Assembly: GCF_026810505.1 (NCBI RefSeq)
Contig: NZ_CP101750.1
Coordinates: forward strand, 1,145,448 to 1,209,447
Direction of reading: 5' to 3'
Source of the DNA: Streptomyces sp. Je 1-369
GTDB taxonomy: Bacteria; Actinomycetota; Actinomycetes; Streptomycetales; Streptomycetaceae
Length of the DNA stretch: 64,000 nucleotides
Part shown: positions 1 through 8,855 of the stretch, piece after piece
Position numbering within the stretch: position 1 is the stretch's first letter
Layout of the letters: each line of letters starts with the position of its first letter
Made by a program: the position numbers and the translations under genes
The notes under the pieces: generated by a model
What the model was told of the DNA's origin: nothing
What the model saw: the letters and a program-made list of their open reading frames with translations, nothing else
Databases searched by the model: none

Positions 1-1070
1 CACGCGTGCGTGCCGCGAACCCGAGTGACGTACGACGTTGGTCAGCGCCTCCTGAACGATGCGGAAAGCGGCGAGGTCCGTACCGGGCGCGGGCTTCACC
101 ACAGCACCCTCCGTGGTGACTTCGACGGCCAGACCCGCGCTTCCGGCCTGCTCGACGAGTTCGGGCAGCCGGTCCAGGCCGGGCGCCGGGGCGCGCGGCG
201 CGTCCCCGGGGGCGCGCAGGGTGCCGAGGACCTGACGTACCTCGCCGAGCGCCTCTTTGCTCGCGGCCTTGATGGTGGTCAGCGCGGTGCGGGCCTGTTC
301 CGGGTCGGAGTCGAGCAGCGCGAGGCCGACGCCTGCCTGCACGTTGATGACGGAGATGCTGTGCGCGAGGACGTCGTGCAGCTCGCGTGCCATTCGCAGA
401 CGTTCCTCGTCCGCCCGCCGCTTCGCGGCCTGCGCGCGCTCGGCACGTTCCTTCGCCCACTGTTCACGTCGTACGCGGGCCAGTTCGGCGACGGCGACGA
501 TCGCGACGACCCAGACGGCGGCGGCCAGTTCCTCGCTCCAGGGGCGGGCGCCGTCGTCGCCGGGCGGCAGCCACCGGTAGAGCCAGTGCGCGATCAGCAG
601 ATGCCCCACCCACAGCCCGCCGACCGCTCCCCAGGCCGCACGCCGGCGCCCCGCGACGATCGCGGCGAAGCAGCTCACGGCGATGGCGAGGAAGACGGGG
701 CCGTAGGGGAAACCGGCGGCGACGTAGACGAGTGTGAGCGCCGCGGTGGCGTACACGACCGGTACGGGGTGCCGGTGGCGGAGCAGGAGAACCGCCGTGG
801 CCAGGAACAGGAGCACCCGCGCGAAGGCGTTGAGGTCCACCCGGTCGAGTTGGCCCTGCTCGGCGAAGCGGGACCCGACCTGCACGAAAACGGTGAGCGC
901 GGCCGTGGTCACCCAGGGCGGACGACGCGCCGTCGACGCCTCGGGCCCTGCCGTCGCCGCCGTCCCACCGACCCCGGAGATCCACCAGGGCGGCCCGTGC
1001 CGCCACATGAACGGTCCGCCCCACCTCGGGGGCGGACCGCCCGGCCTGCCTTCGCGCTGCTCGTCCATGA
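1..1070 (-). CDS. Two-component sensor histidine kinase, NarL/DesK type (3' end beyond window)
   Basis: Read on the minus strand from the ATG at 1070. The N-terminus is Gly/Pro-rich, followed by several hydrophobic segments that look like membrane spans. The dimerisation/phosphoacceptor motif is RMARELHDVLAHSISVI, the HisKA_3 signature with His as the expected phosphorylation site. Next comes a GTLRAPGDAP stretch and the start of the ATPase domain (FRIVQEALTNVVRHSG, the N-box), where the window ends. The kinase should autophosphorylate and pass phosphate to a NarL-family response regulator, expected just beyond position 1. The signal is unknown. This is host chromosome, outside the prophage. 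Confidence 0.85.
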
Positions 1071-1128
1071 CGGTCACGCTAGACGGGAGCGGGTGGCGCG
1101 GGCGTCCGACGGGCGAGGTGATCACGCG

Positions 1129-1144
1129 TACTCCCGCGGGAGTA
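1129..1144. promoter_or_regulatory. Perfect 16-bp palindrome upstream of the kinase gene
   Basis: TACTCCCGCGGGAGTA is a perfect inverted repeat about 60 bp upstream of the kinase start. A site of this form in the promoter of a two-component operon suggests an operator for its own response regulator. That role is inference. Confidence 0.45.
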
Positions 1145-1180
1145 GGCGGTACCCGACGGGGTCACTCCTGAGCCACCCCT

Positions 1181-1311
1181 CTACTTGGTGGTGTGCGTGG
1201 GGTAGACCTGCACGTCGGTGTACGCACCCTTGATGTCGCCCGCGCCCGCGGGCCACTTGAGGTCCACGGTGTGGGTCTCGTTCGGGGGCGTCACCAGCCT
1301 CAAGGGCCATC
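1181..1311 (-). pseudogene. 3' remnant of an unidentified gene
   Basis: On the minus strand a reading frame ending at the TAG at 1181-1183 encodes a protein-like tail (NETHTVDLKWPAGAG then DIKGAYTDVQVYPTHTTK). It is closed by an in-frame TGA near 1313 and has no start codon. It abuts the 3' end of the tetR-type gene. The composition looks like genuine coding sequence rather than a shadow frame, so I read it as a leftover 3' end. Alternative: noncoding sequence that resembles protein by chance. Confidence 0.35.
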
Positions 1312-2077
1312 AGGACGTCCCCGTGGGGCACCTCAGCAGCCCCACCCCATGCGCCAACTGCGTCACCGCGTGCGAGAAGAACGTGGGGCGGTCCTCGACG
1401 ATCCGGTTGAACTGGCCGAACACCTCGAAGCCGATGAGCCCGAAGAGCTGCGCCCATGCCGCGACCATCGCGGTGATCGTCGCGGGCGGCAGGTCGGGGG
1501 CGATGTCCGCCGCGAGCCGCTCCCCTTCCGTGCGCAGCTCGGCGGGCAGGCGCTCGTAGGCGACGCCCCTGCCTTGGTGGGCGTCGCGCACGATGCCGAT
1601 GAGGACCAGGCCGACGCGCGCGGCGGCCCGCACGGTCGTGTCCGGCGCGCTGTAACCGGGGACGGGCGAGCCGTAGATGAGCGCGTACTCGTGCGGGTGC
1701 TCCAGCGCCCAGGAACGTACCGCCTCGCACACCGCCGTCCACCGCCGGACCGGCTCCGCACCGGCCGCGTCCGCGTGCGCGGCTTCCGCGGCGGCGCCGA
1801 CCGCGTCGTACGCGTCGATGATCAGCGCGGTCAGGAGGTCGTCGCGGCTGGGGAAGTAGCGGTAGAGGGCCGAGGAGACCATGCCGAGCTCGCGGGCGAC
1901 CGCGCGCAGGGAGAGCTTCGCGGCGCCGTCGGCCGCGAGCTGTCTGCGCGCCTCGTCCTTGATCGCCGCGGTCACTTCTTCGCGGGCGCGGGCCCGGGCC
2001 CCTCGGGTGGCGCTGGTTCCGGCGTTGGAGTCGGCGTGGGGGCCGGTACTGGAGCTGGCGTTCGTGCTGGTGCTCAT
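1310..2077 (-). CDS. TetR/AcrR-family transcriptional repressor
   Basis: 255 aa from the ATG at 2077. After a Ser/Thr-rich N-terminus, an HTH domain spans about residues 30-80 with the family hallmark LSLRAVARELGMVSSALYRYFPSRDDLL. The C-terminal ligand domain resembles TetR_C_33 (AAWAQLFGLIGFEVFGQF). It is divergent from the nitroreductase-like gene at 2255, and the 178-bp gap carries several GAGCAGTGCTC-like palindromes. Autoregulation plus repression of the neighbour is the natural reading. The inducer is unknown. Confidence 0.85.
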   Translation of the reverse strand: MSTSTNASSSTGPHADSNAGTSATRGARARAREEVTAAIKDEARRQLAADGAAKLSLRAVARELGMVSSALYRYFPSRDDLLTALIIDAYDAVGAAAEAAHADAAGAEPVRRWTAVCEAVRSWALEHPHEYALIYGSPVPGYSAPDTTVRAAARVGLVLIGIVRDAHQGRGVAYERLPAELRTEGERLAADIAPDLPPATITAMVAAWAQLFGLIGFEVFGQFNRIVEDRPTFFSHAVTQLAHGVGLLRCPTGTS

Positions 2078-2097
2078 ACGGCCAGTGTGCCACGCAG

Positions 2098-2205
2098 TCG
2101 GAGCAGTGCACACGAACGAGAGCACTGCTCTTGATTTGGAGCACTGCCGTCGTGCACACTGCTCGCAAGCGAGAGCAGTGCTCTCGAGCAGTGCTCTCGA
2201 ACCCG
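2098..2205. promoter_or_regulatory. Operator array of GAGCA(G/C)TGCTC palindromes
   Basis: Sites include GAGCACTGCTC at 2120-2130, GAGAGCAGTGCTCTC (perfect 15-bp palindrome) at 2171-2185 and GAGCAGTGCTC at 2186-2196. Half or imperfect copies lie at 2100-2109, 2139-2148 and 2155-2164. The array lies between the TetR gene and the divergent oxidoreductase gene, so it is probably the TetR-protein target controlling both promoters. Confidence 0.65.
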
Positions 2206-2254
2206 GCTCCGGTCGGTCCGAACGGCTTCCCCACCACCACCCCAGGAGGGCACC

Positions 2255-2725
2255 ATGTCCGCGACTCCCACGCCGTACTACCTCGAGGGCAGCCGCCTCA
2301 ACGTCCGCCTGAACAGCGTGATCGGCTGGCTGGCGCGGCACGGAGTCAGCCTGATGGGCAGCGCCGAGCTCTCCGTCCGGGGACGCAAGAGCGGCAAGAT
2401 GCAGCGGATCCCCGTCAACCCGTACACGAACGACGGCGACAAAGGTCAGTACCTCGTGTCGGCGCGCGGGCACTCCCAGTGGGTGCGCAACATGCGGGTC
2501 GCGGGCGGCGGGCAGCTGCGGGTGGGGCGCAAGGTGCGCGAGTTCACCGCCGTGGAGGTGCCCGACGCCGAGAAGCTGCCGCTGCTGCGCGGCTACCTGA
2601 AGAAGTGGGGCTGGGAGGTCGACCAGTACTTCCAGGGCGTGACCGCGGACTCCTCCGACGCGGAGATCCTTGCGGCCGCGCCCGACCACCCCGTCTTCCG
2701 GATCACCGTGCAGAGGACACGGTAG
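2255..2725 (+). CDS. Nitroreductase/deazaflavin-dependent oxidoreductase family protein (DDN-like)
   Basis: 156 aa, the usual length for the F420-binding split beta-barrel family. Recognisable stretches are SVRGRKSGKMQRIPVNP (the L-x-T-x-G-R-x-S/T-G-x-x-R-like segment of DDN proteins), YLVSARGHSQWVRNMRVAG and the C-terminal DHPVFRI. It probably uses F420H2 or a flavin to reduce a small molecule; the substrate cannot be read from sequence. It has a good Shine-Dalgarno sequence (CAGGAGG) and is transcribed away from the TetR gene, suggesting induction by the TetR ligand. Confidence 0.8.
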   Translation: MSATPTPYYLEGSRLNVRLNSVIGWLARHGVSLMGSAELSVRGRKSGKMQRIPVNPYTNDGDKGQYLVSARGHSQWVRNMRVAGGGQLRVGRKVREFTAVEVPDAEKLPLLRGYLKKWGWEVDQYFQGVTADSSDAEILAAAPDHPVFRITVQRTR

Positions 2726-2768
2726 GACGAGCGACGGGAAAGCGGTTGGACGCGCGACGCGACGGCCG

Positions 2769-3983
2769 TCAGCGGGCGGCCGGGTCGCCCCGCCCTTGCA
2801 GGACACGCCCCACCATCGGATGCGTACGCACCAGCTCGCCCAGCGTCGTCGAACCGCGCGTGATCCTCGCGAACGCGTTCCACGCGGGCCGGAAGCCCGT
2901 GATCGCCGTGTGCAGCATGCCGGGGCGGCGCTCGAAGGCCTTGAGCATGCGGCGGCCGACGCTCATCTCCACTCCGAGGCCCGCCTTGATGGCGAAGGCG
3001 TAGTTCAGGGCCTGGCGGCGCGCGTCGACCGCGTCGTGCGCCTCGGCGATCCGGACCGCCCACTCCCCCGCGAGCCGTCCGGAGCGCAGCGCGAAGGAGA
3101 TGCCCTCGCGGGTCCACGGCTCCAGGAGGCCCGCCGCGTCGCCGCAGACCAGGACGCGGCCACGGGAGAGCGGCGAGTCGTCGGCGCGGCAGCGCGTCAG
3201 GTGTCCGGAGGAGATGCTGGGCTCGAAGCCCGCGAGGCCGAGCCGGGCGATGAAGTCCTCCAAGTACCGCTTGGTGGCCGCGCCTTCGCCGCGGGCGGAG
3301 ATCACGCCGACGGTGAGGGTGTCGCCCTTGGGGAACACCCAGCCGTAACTGCCCGGCATGGGGCCCCAGTCGATGAGGACCCGGCCTGCCCAGTCCTCGG
3401 CGACCGTCTCGGGCACCGGGATCTCGGCCTCGAGACCGAGGTCGACCTGGTCGAGCTTCACGCCGACGTGCGCGCCTATGCGGCTGGCGCTGCCGTCCGC
3501 GCCGACCACGGCACGGGCCAGGACGGTCTCGCCGCCCTGGAGCACCACGGCGACGGTCCGCCGGTCGGGCACCTCCGTGCCGTGCTGCTCCACGCGCGCG
3601 ACGGTGACACCGGTGCGCAGCTCGGCACCGGCCTTCTGCGCGTGCTCGACGAGCTGCTCGTCGAACTCGGCGCGGTTGATCAGCCCGAACAGCATCTGCC
3701 GGGAGCGGCGGGTACGGCTGAACTTGCCGTCGAGGGTGAACGTCACCGCGTGCACCCGCTCGCGCAGGGGCAGCTCGAAGCCGGGCGGCAGGGAGTCGCG
3801 CGAGGGGCCGATGATGCCGCCGCCACATGTCTTGTAACGGGGGATGTCGGCTTTCTCCAGGAGGAGGACGGTGCGTCCCGCGACCGCCGCCGCATAGGCC
3901 GCCGATGCCCCCGCGGGCCCGGCTCCGACCACGACGACGTCCCACACGTGCCGGGTGTCGTCCGCTGAGTTCTCGCTGCTCAC
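2769..3983 (-). CDS. Geranylgeranyl-reductase-family FAD-dependent oxidoreductase
   Basis: 404 aa. The N-terminal dinucleotide-binding fold shows DVVVVGAGPAGASAAYAAA with the acidic end of strand 2 (LLLEKADIPRYKTCGGG, typical of geranylgeranyl reductases). A second FAD motif, VLVCGDAAGLLEPWTREGISFAL, lies in the middle. Family members reduce isoprenoid double bonds, for example in menaquinone or lipid precursors, using FAD and a reductant. It lies convergent with the oxidoreductase at 2255. It is a host gene and the exact substrate is not decidable. Confidence 0.85.
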   Translation of the reverse strand: MSSENSADDTRHVWDVVVVGAGPAGASAAYAAAVAGRTVLLLEKADIPRYKTCGGGIIGPSRDSLPPGFELPLRERVHAVTFTLDGKFSRTRRSRQMLFGLINRAEFDEQLVEHAQKAGAELRTGVTVARVEQHGTEVPDRRTVAVVLQGGETVLARAVVGADGSASRIGAHVGVKLDQVDLGLEAEIPVPETVAEDWAGRVLIDWGPMPGSYGWVFPKGDTLTVGVISARGEGAATKRYLEDFIARLGLAGFEPSISSGHLTRCRADDSPLSRGRVLVCGDAAGLLEPWTREGISFALRSGRLAGEWAVRIAEAHDAVDARRQALNYAFAIKAGLGVEMSVGRRMLKAFERRPGMLHTAITGFRPAWNAFARITRGSTTLGELVRTHPMVGRVLQGRGDPAAR

Positions 3984-4118
3984 GTTGGTCTACCGCTCCT
4001 GATCCCGCTGTTGGCCGCGCTTTCCCCCGGCATCCTACGGCGGACCCTCCCGGGCCCCTCCTGTGGGAGGATCACATGTACTCCCCCGTTCAACGTCGCA
4101 CCTACGAGGACCGTGCCC

Positions 4119-5474
4119 ATGTCGCAGAATCCGATCGCCGAGACCGTCGCCTCACTGATGCCGAGGGCGAAGGCGGAGCTCACCGAACTGGTGGCCTTCA
4201 AGTCGGTGGCGGACTTCGACCAGTTCCCGAAGAGCGAGAGCGAGGCCGCCGCCGGCTGGGTGGCGGACGCGCTGCGCGCCGAGGGCTTCCAGGACGTGGC
4301 GCTGCTCGACACCCCGGACGGCACGCAGTCGGTGTACGGCTTCCTGCCGGGCCCCGAGGGTGCGCCGACGGTCCTCCTGTACGCGCACTACGACGTCCAG
4401 CCGCCGCTCGACGAGGCCGCGTGGGCGACCCCGCCGTTCGAGCTGACGGAGCGCGACGGCCGCTGGTACGGCCGGGGCAGCGCCGACTGCAAGGGCGGCG
4501 TCATCATGCACCTGCTCGCGCTGCGCGCCCTGAAGGCCAACGGCGGCGTGCCGGTGAACGTGAAGGTCATCGCGGAGGGCTCCGAGGAGCAGGGCACGGG
4601 CGGTCTCGAGCGGTACGCGGAGGCCCACCCCGACCTGCTGACGGCCGACACCATCGTCATCGGTGACGCGGGCAACTTCCGCGTCGGTCTGCCGACGGTG
4701 ACGTCGACGCTGCGCGGCATGACGCTCGTACGCGTCAGTGTCGACACCCTCAAGGGGAATCTGCACTCCGGACAGTTCGGCGGCGCCGCCCCGGACGCGC
4801 TCGCCGCGCTGGTGCGCGCCCTTGACTCGCTGCGCGCCGAGGACGGTTCGACGACGGTCGACGGTCTGACGAGCGACGCCGTGTGGGACGGGCTTCAGTA
4901 CGAGGAGAGCGACTTCCGCAGGGACGCGAAGGTCCTCAACGGTGTGGAATTGATCGGCGAGGGCACGGTCGCCGACCGCATCTGGGCGCGCCCCGCCGTC
5001 ACGGTCCTCGGCATCGACTGCCCGCCGGTGGTCGGCGCGACGCCGTCGGTGCAGGCGGCCGCGCGGGCGCTGATCAGCCTGCGGGTGCCGCCGGGCGTGG
5101 ACGCGGTCGAGGCGACGAAGCTGCTCCAGGCGCACCTGGAGGCGCACACTCCGTGGGGCGCGCGGGTGCGGACGGAGGAGATCGGGCAGGGTCAGCCGTT
5201 CCGCGCGGACACGACGAGCCCGGCGTACGCGGCGATGGCCGAGGCGATGGCCGAGGCCTACCCCGGCGAGGAGATGCAGTACGCGGGGCAGGGCGGCTCG
5301 ATCCCGCTCTGCAACACCCTCTCGGCGCTCTACCCGCGCGCGGAGATCCTGCTGATCGGCCTGAGCGAGCCGGAGGCGCAGATCCACGCGGCCAACGAGA
5401 GCGTGTCGCCCGAGGAGTTGGAGCGGCTCTCGGTGGCCGAGGCGCTGTTCCTCCAGAAGTACGCGGCGAACTGA
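4119..5474 (+). CDS. M20-family dipeptidase (metallopeptidase)
   Basis: 451 aa from the ATG at 4119, preceded by an AGGA. M20 motifs are visible: LLYAHYDVQPP (first metal His and catalytic Asp), GRGSADCKGG (bridging Asp), EGSEEQGT (catalytic Glu and metal Glu), and HAANESV near the C-terminus (metal His). The lid domain lies at about residues 200-330 (LHSGQFGG). A two-zinc cytoplasmic dipeptidase is expected, with peptide turnover as its role. Confidence 0.92.
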   Translation: MSQNPIAETVASLMPRAKAELTELVAFKSVADFDQFPKSESEAAAGWVADALRAEGFQDVALLDTPDGTQSVYGFLPGPEGAPTVLLYAHYDVQPPLDEAAWATPPFELTERDGRWYGRGSADCKGGVIMHLLALRALKANGGVPVNVKVIAEGSEEQGTGGLERYAEAHPDLLTADTIVIGDAGNFRVGLPTVTSTLRGMTLVRVSVDTLKGNLHSGQFGGAAPDALAALVRALDSLRAEDGSTTVDGLTSDAVWDGLQYEESDFRRDAKVLNGVELIGEGTVADRIWARPAVTVLGIDCPPVVGATPSVQAAARALISLRVPPGVDAVEATKLLQAHLEAHTPWGARVRTEEIGQGQPFRADTTSPAYAAMAEAMAEAYPGEEMQYAGQGGSIPLCNTLSALYPRAEILLIGLSEPEAQIHAANESVSPEELERLSVAEALFLQKYAAN

Positions 5475-5475
5475 A

Positions 5476-5505
5476 CCCGGCCCGCCGGGACGGGGCGGGT
5501 CCGGG
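5476..5505 (+). terminator. Intrinsic-type terminator after the M20 peptidase gene
   Basis: Stem CCCGGCCCGCC (5476-5486) pairs with GGCGGG-T-CCGGG (5494-5505) with one bulged T and a 7-nt loop, followed by a short T-rich stretch (TCCTTTTC). It starts 1 bp after the stop codon. Confidence 0.6.
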
Positions 5506-5558
5506 GCTCCTTTTCATGGTCGGCGCATGGACGACGTGCTGCGCCGCTCCGCGGACGG

Positions 5559-6596
5559 CTACCCGCGGAGCGGTACGCCTGCCTCCAGGTAGAGCGTGGC
5601 GCCGCGTTCCCGTGCGCGGAGCGCCCAGCGCAGTCGTTCGTAGCGCACGGCGGGCAGCAGGTCGGCCGCTTCCTGTTCGGTGACGAAGCGCCAGTCGCGG
5701 AGCTCGGGTCCCGGCAGGAGCATGCGGACCGCACCGCTGTCGAGCCGCCCTCCGTCGAAGAGGAAGCGCATTCCGCCCCAGCCGGGCGGGTTGGGCGGTT
5801 CCCAGTCGGCGACCAGCAGGGGCGGCATGCCAGTGAGCTGGATACCGGTCTCCTCGGCGACCTCACGCACACCCGCGCGCGCGGGCGCCTCGCCGGGCTC
5901 GACGACACCGCCGGGGAACTCCCAGCCGGCCTTGTACGTGGGGTCGACGAGCAGCACCCGGTCCTGCTCGTCGAAGAGGAGCACCCCTGCGGCGAGGGTC
6001 TCGGCGGTGGGCTCCGGTGTCTGCACGATGTCGCAGACGGGTGCGGCGCCGTTGCGGACGGCCTCGGCGAGGCGTTCGGCGGTCTGGAAGGGCGTGAGGA
6101 CACTGGTGTCGACGACGTGGGCGTCACCATCGATCCAGTCGGCGCGCGCGGCCCGGTACGGCTCGATGTGATCGAAGGCCCACTGTCGCACCCGCAGCTC
6201 GCCGTCGGGCTCCGGCGGCACGGGCCGGCCGGATATCCGCTCGCGCAGGATCGTTTCGTCGGGCGCGAGCAGAACGTGGTGCACGCTGATCCTGCGCGCC
6301 GCGAGACCGCCGAAGATCTCGTCGCGGTACTCCTGGCGCAGCAGTGTCATCGGCACCACGAGAACGCCGCCGACCTCGGCGTGCAGCGCGGCCGCGGTGT
6401 CGATGACGAGACGGCGCCAGATCGGCAGGTCCTGATAGTCGTTCACCTCGTCGAGGCGCTTGGGCGGCAGGAGGTAGGGCAGGGTGCCACCGATGACCTC
6501 GGGGTCGAAGAGCGTGCTGTTCGGGATCAGCTCGATCAGTTCCCGTGCGGCGCTCGTCTTTCCCGCGCCGAACGCACCATTGATCCAGACGATCAT
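5559..6596 (-). CDS. TmrB-like P-loop ATPase fused to a Nudix hydrolase; prophage attachment gene
   Basis: 345 aa. Residues 1-180 follow the TmrB (tunicamycin-resistance) pattern: IVWINGAFGAGKT (Walker A), a phosphate-loop start, LVVPMTLLRQEY and HHVLLAPDETIL. Residues about 200-335 carry a Nudix box, GGVVEPGEAPARAG plus VREVAEETGI, matching GX5EX7REUXEEXGU. The fusion may bind a nucleotide-linked or lipophilic substrate and hydrolyse a nucleoside diphosphate derivative; no substrate can be assigned. The first seven codons are the phage att core. In this lysogen the ATG start and its GGAG Shine-Dalgarno come from phage DNA, whereas the reconstructed host locus starts with GTG (see findings). 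Confidence 0.85.
   Translation of the reverse strand: MIVWINGAFGAGKTSAARELIELIPNSTLFDPEVIGGTLPYLLPPKRLDEVNDYQDLPIWRRLVIDTAAALHAEVGGVLVVPMTLLRQEYRDEIFGGLAARRISVHHVLLAPDETILRERISGRPVPPEPDGELRVRQWAFDHIEPYRAARADWIDGDAHVVDTSVLTPFQTAERLAEAVRNGAAPVCDIVQTPEPTAETLAAGVLLFDEQDRVLLVDPTYKAGWEFPGGVVEPGEAPARAGVREVAEETGIQLTGMPPLLVADWEPPNPPGWGGMRFLFDGGRLDSGAVRMLLPGPELRDWRFVTEQEAADLLPAVRYERLRWALRARERGATLYLEAGVPLRG
6576..6595. other. Prophage attachment site, integrase side (attL/attR core copy 1)
   Basis: The 20-bp sequence ACCATTGATCCAGACGATCA recurs exactly at 63833-63852. It encodes codons 1-7 of the TmrB-Nudix gene on the minus strand and lies directly beside the integrase gene. Bases outside the repeat differ at the two copies, as expected for a crossover core. 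Confidence 0.93.
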
Positions 6597-7966
6597 CAGT
6601 TCTCCAGAACCGGAAGGCCGCTGAACAGCGGCGGAGCCTCATTCAATAGATCATCTGGGGACGAGATGGGAAACGGTGGCACCCACAGACCAGCCCCCAC
6701 TACCTCCTTCTCCCAAACGGACTGAAGGTACTCCACAATCCGCTCCTCCATGGCGAGGGTCACCTCACTGTATGTGCCCTCCACGCCCGGCAGTTCATGC
6801 CCCATCCGTGCCTCGATCGCCACCTTCGGGATGTCCCCCGGCTCGTCCAGCTTCGCCTTGGCCCAGTGCCGCAGACGGTAGATGTCCGTGCCGGCCAACT
6901 CGGGCACCGGAGGGATCTCGGGCCGCTGCCAGCGGTCGTACCGCAGCCGCGCAGGCCTCTCGTCCGCACCGTCCCGCATCGGATACCAGTAGTCCGACTT
7001 GAAGTTGGTCGACAGCATCGGCTTGCCCGTCATCGAGACGAAGAGCCACGGGCTTCGATGCGACGCGAGGACCGCGTTGTGCATCTCATCCAGGAAGGGC
7101 GGGATCACCGTTGTTCTCCAGCTGTCGTACTTCGGAGCCGCGAGAACGTGCCGTCCATCGGCGACGTACGTCTGGTATTGAACGCGGAGCGCTGACAGGC
7201 CCCGATAGCGGGCCACGGACTCCTCGCGGAGTTCCTTGTCCGGCTCTGATTCGGGCCAGTGCGCGGAACAGAATCCGCGCTGCAGTCCGAAGGATTCGCC
7301 CGGTGGTCGCATGCAGGTGAACGCGAGGGTCCAGATGTACGTCCACCCGCTGTATCCCCAGATGGTGTGCGCATTGACGGCGACCTTGTGAATGGCCTCG
7401 ATGGGCAGGTTGCGTTTCTTCCTGCGGACTTGCTCCCTCTTGTATTTCCCGCGCCTTCGCTGCTCGACGATCGGGGTGTCCTCGCGGAGCCGGTACTTCA
7501 CGATGGCGTCGTCCATCATCATCTTGAAGACGGCGAGGACGCCTTTGCGGTAGCTGGCGGAGTACTTCCCGGTGACGAATTTGTCGAAGGCGGCGTAGTC
7601 GATCGCGGTGACCTGGTCGACAGAGTAGTGCCGCCAATAGGGCTTGATGACGGCGTCGAGTCGCGACCGGTACGTCTTGTTGGACCGCACCCTCAGGTCG
7701 AGGCTCTTGAACCAGAGGTCGCAGTACTCGCTCATCATCGTGCGATCTTTGTTCCGTGGTCGGTGCCGGTTGTTGCGCACATCGGACTCTCGGTCGAGCC
7801 CGTAGGCATACGCCTCGTCTTCGTCCTGGAACGGGACGCCATCCTCGGGGCCGGACGCGCTTTCGTACTTCTTCTTCTTGGTGGGATTTCCCTCGTCGTC
7901 GAGGAGATACTCTCCGCCCCACCACTTCACGCGGATCGAATTCCCGCGCCTCTCCACACTGGGCAT
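6596..7966 (-). CDS. int: Tyrosine-family phage integrase
   Basis: 456 aa. The N-terminal half has an arm-binding/AP2-like region and a SAM-like core-binding domain (about residues 70-190, MSEYCDLWFKSLDLR and so on). The catalytic domain shows TCMRPPGESFGL (box I Arg), YRLRHWAKAKL (box II H-x-x-R position), RMGHELPGVEGTYSEV (GH and the nucleophilic Tyr). Its stop codon TGA shares one base with the ATG of the downstream TmrB-Nudix gene (TGATG), and the att core starts at that point. It catalyses integration and, with an excisionase, excision. Confidence 0.93.
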   Translation of the reverse strand: MPSVERRGNSIRVKWWGGEYLLDDEGNPTKKKKYESASGPEDGVPFQDEDEAYAYGLDRESDVRNNRHRPRNKDRTMMSEYCDLWFKSLDLRVRSNKTYRSRLDAVIKPYWRHYSVDQVTAIDYAAFDKFVTGKYSASYRKGVLAVFKMMMDDAIVKYRLREDTPIVEQRRRGKYKREQVRRKKRNLPIEAIHKVAVNAHTIWGYSGWTYIWTLAFTCMRPPGESFGLQRGFCSAHWPESEPDKELREESVARYRGLSALRVQYQTYVADGRHVLAAPKYDSWRTTVIPPFLDEMHNAVLASHRSPWLFVSMTGKPMLSTNFKSDYWYPMRDGADERPARLRYDRWQRPEIPPVPELAGTDIYRLRHWAKAKLDEPGDIPKVAIEARMGHELPGVEGTYSEVTLAMEERIVEYLQSVWEKEVVGAGLWVPPFPISSPDDLLNEAPPLFSGLPVLEN

Positions 7967-8053
7967 CTTCCATCCCCCCGGATGGTGTTGCTGAGCTGTC
8001 GCGGGAGGACGACGGGTACCCCTACCGTCGATCCCTCCGCGGCGGCTGGCGGC

Positions 8054-8257
8054 CTACCGCCGCTGCCCGACTGGGCATCCGCGGCAGGACGGGCAGTCGC
8101 GGCCCTGCGCCTTCATGTACCGCTGGACGCGCTCTTGGAGCGCGCGGTCGCGGCTCACTCTGGACGACAGGACACACACCGTCTCGCCTGCTACTTGGGT
8201 GGCGTATCCAAGGAAACTGGACGACGGCCCAAGATCCAGGCTGATGACATTACTCAC
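8054..8257 (-). CDS. Small Cys-rich phage protein upstream of int
   Basis: 67 aa with ATG at 8257 preceded by GGTGAG. The C-terminus carries CPSCRGCPVGQ, a CxxCxxC cluster that could bind zinc. It lies between the repressor and the integrase on the same strand, so it is part of the lysogeny-module transcript. I do not recognise the family. Confidence 0.55.
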   Translation of the reverse strand: MSNVISLDLGPSSSFLGYATQVAGETVCVLSSRVSRDRALQERVQRYMKAQGRDCPSCRGCPVGQRR

Positions 8258-8423
8258 CGGTCCCCCTGTGCTTCCGTACGGAGACCTCCCCGGGTGGGTG
8301 TTGATTGGTCAGAGTTACACGCCGAACGGGTGGGCGGGAGGGGGAAGGTGATGTTTCGTCACCTCCAGTGATTACGATCAGGTTACGACCGAATGGTTGT
8401 ACGGTCGGCCGACTTTTCCTTTC

Positions 8424-8840
8424 CTATTCAGCCACATCGCCGGAGCGGCGCAGGGCTTCAATAAGTTCATCCGTGAATGCATCGAGATCCCCGATGCTCG
8501 CCGTGGGAAGCGTCGCGCGCGCCGCGTCGAACGCCGCGCGGCGCACGGTCTCGGGATCTAGGGCGCTCACCCCTTCAGCGGGCACTCCATCGCCATCAGC
8601 GCCACCGACCAGAACCGGCTCGCCCCCTTCGGCCACCTCGACGCAGCTGCCCGCAGCCCATCCAAGCGCGCGATCAACCTTGGCGTAGGTCACCTCACGC
8701 ACCACCTGCGCCTCCTCGACTCTCTGCCACGTGTCCTTGGAGATGCCGACGGCCTCCGCCGCCGTGCGGCGCGAGGAGTACAGCTCCATCCGGTGTGCCT
8801 TCACGTGAGAGGCGAGGCGGCGGAGATCGCGAGTTGCCAT
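8424..8840 (-). CDS. Candidate phage repressor, HTH protein
   Basis: 138 aa from the ATG at 8840. Residues 1-60 have a helix-turn-helix pattern (LASHVKAHRMELYSSRRTAAEAVGISKDTWQRVE) of XRE type. The rest is acidic with no recognised fold. It is transcribed leftward toward int, away from the early operon, and faces the repeat-rich control region 8856-9010. Position and domain make it the best candidate for the immunity repressor, although a second XRE gene sits at the right end (63016). An upstream ATG at 8882 is possible but would place the start inside the repeats. Confidence 0.7.
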   Translation of the reverse strand: MATRDLRRLASHVKAHRMELYSSRRTAAEAVGISKDTWQRVEEAQVVREVTYAKVDRALGWAAGSCVEVAEGGEPVLVGGADGDGVPAEGVSALDPETVRRAAFDAARATLPTASIGDLDAFTDELIEALRRSGDVAE

Positions 8841-8855
8841 GTCGACATCTTGGCA

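Noticed and set aside
1122..2806. Long minus-strand ORFs covering the TetR gene and beyond
   Set aside because: Only residues downstream of the ATG at 2077 in the 1310 frame look like a protein. The extension over the oxidoreductase gene and the other frame are shadows of high-GC coding DNA.
6576..6595. Attachment site in a tRNA gene
   Set aside because: No cloverleaf or T-loop sequence is present. The core is the coding start of the TmrB-Nudix gene.
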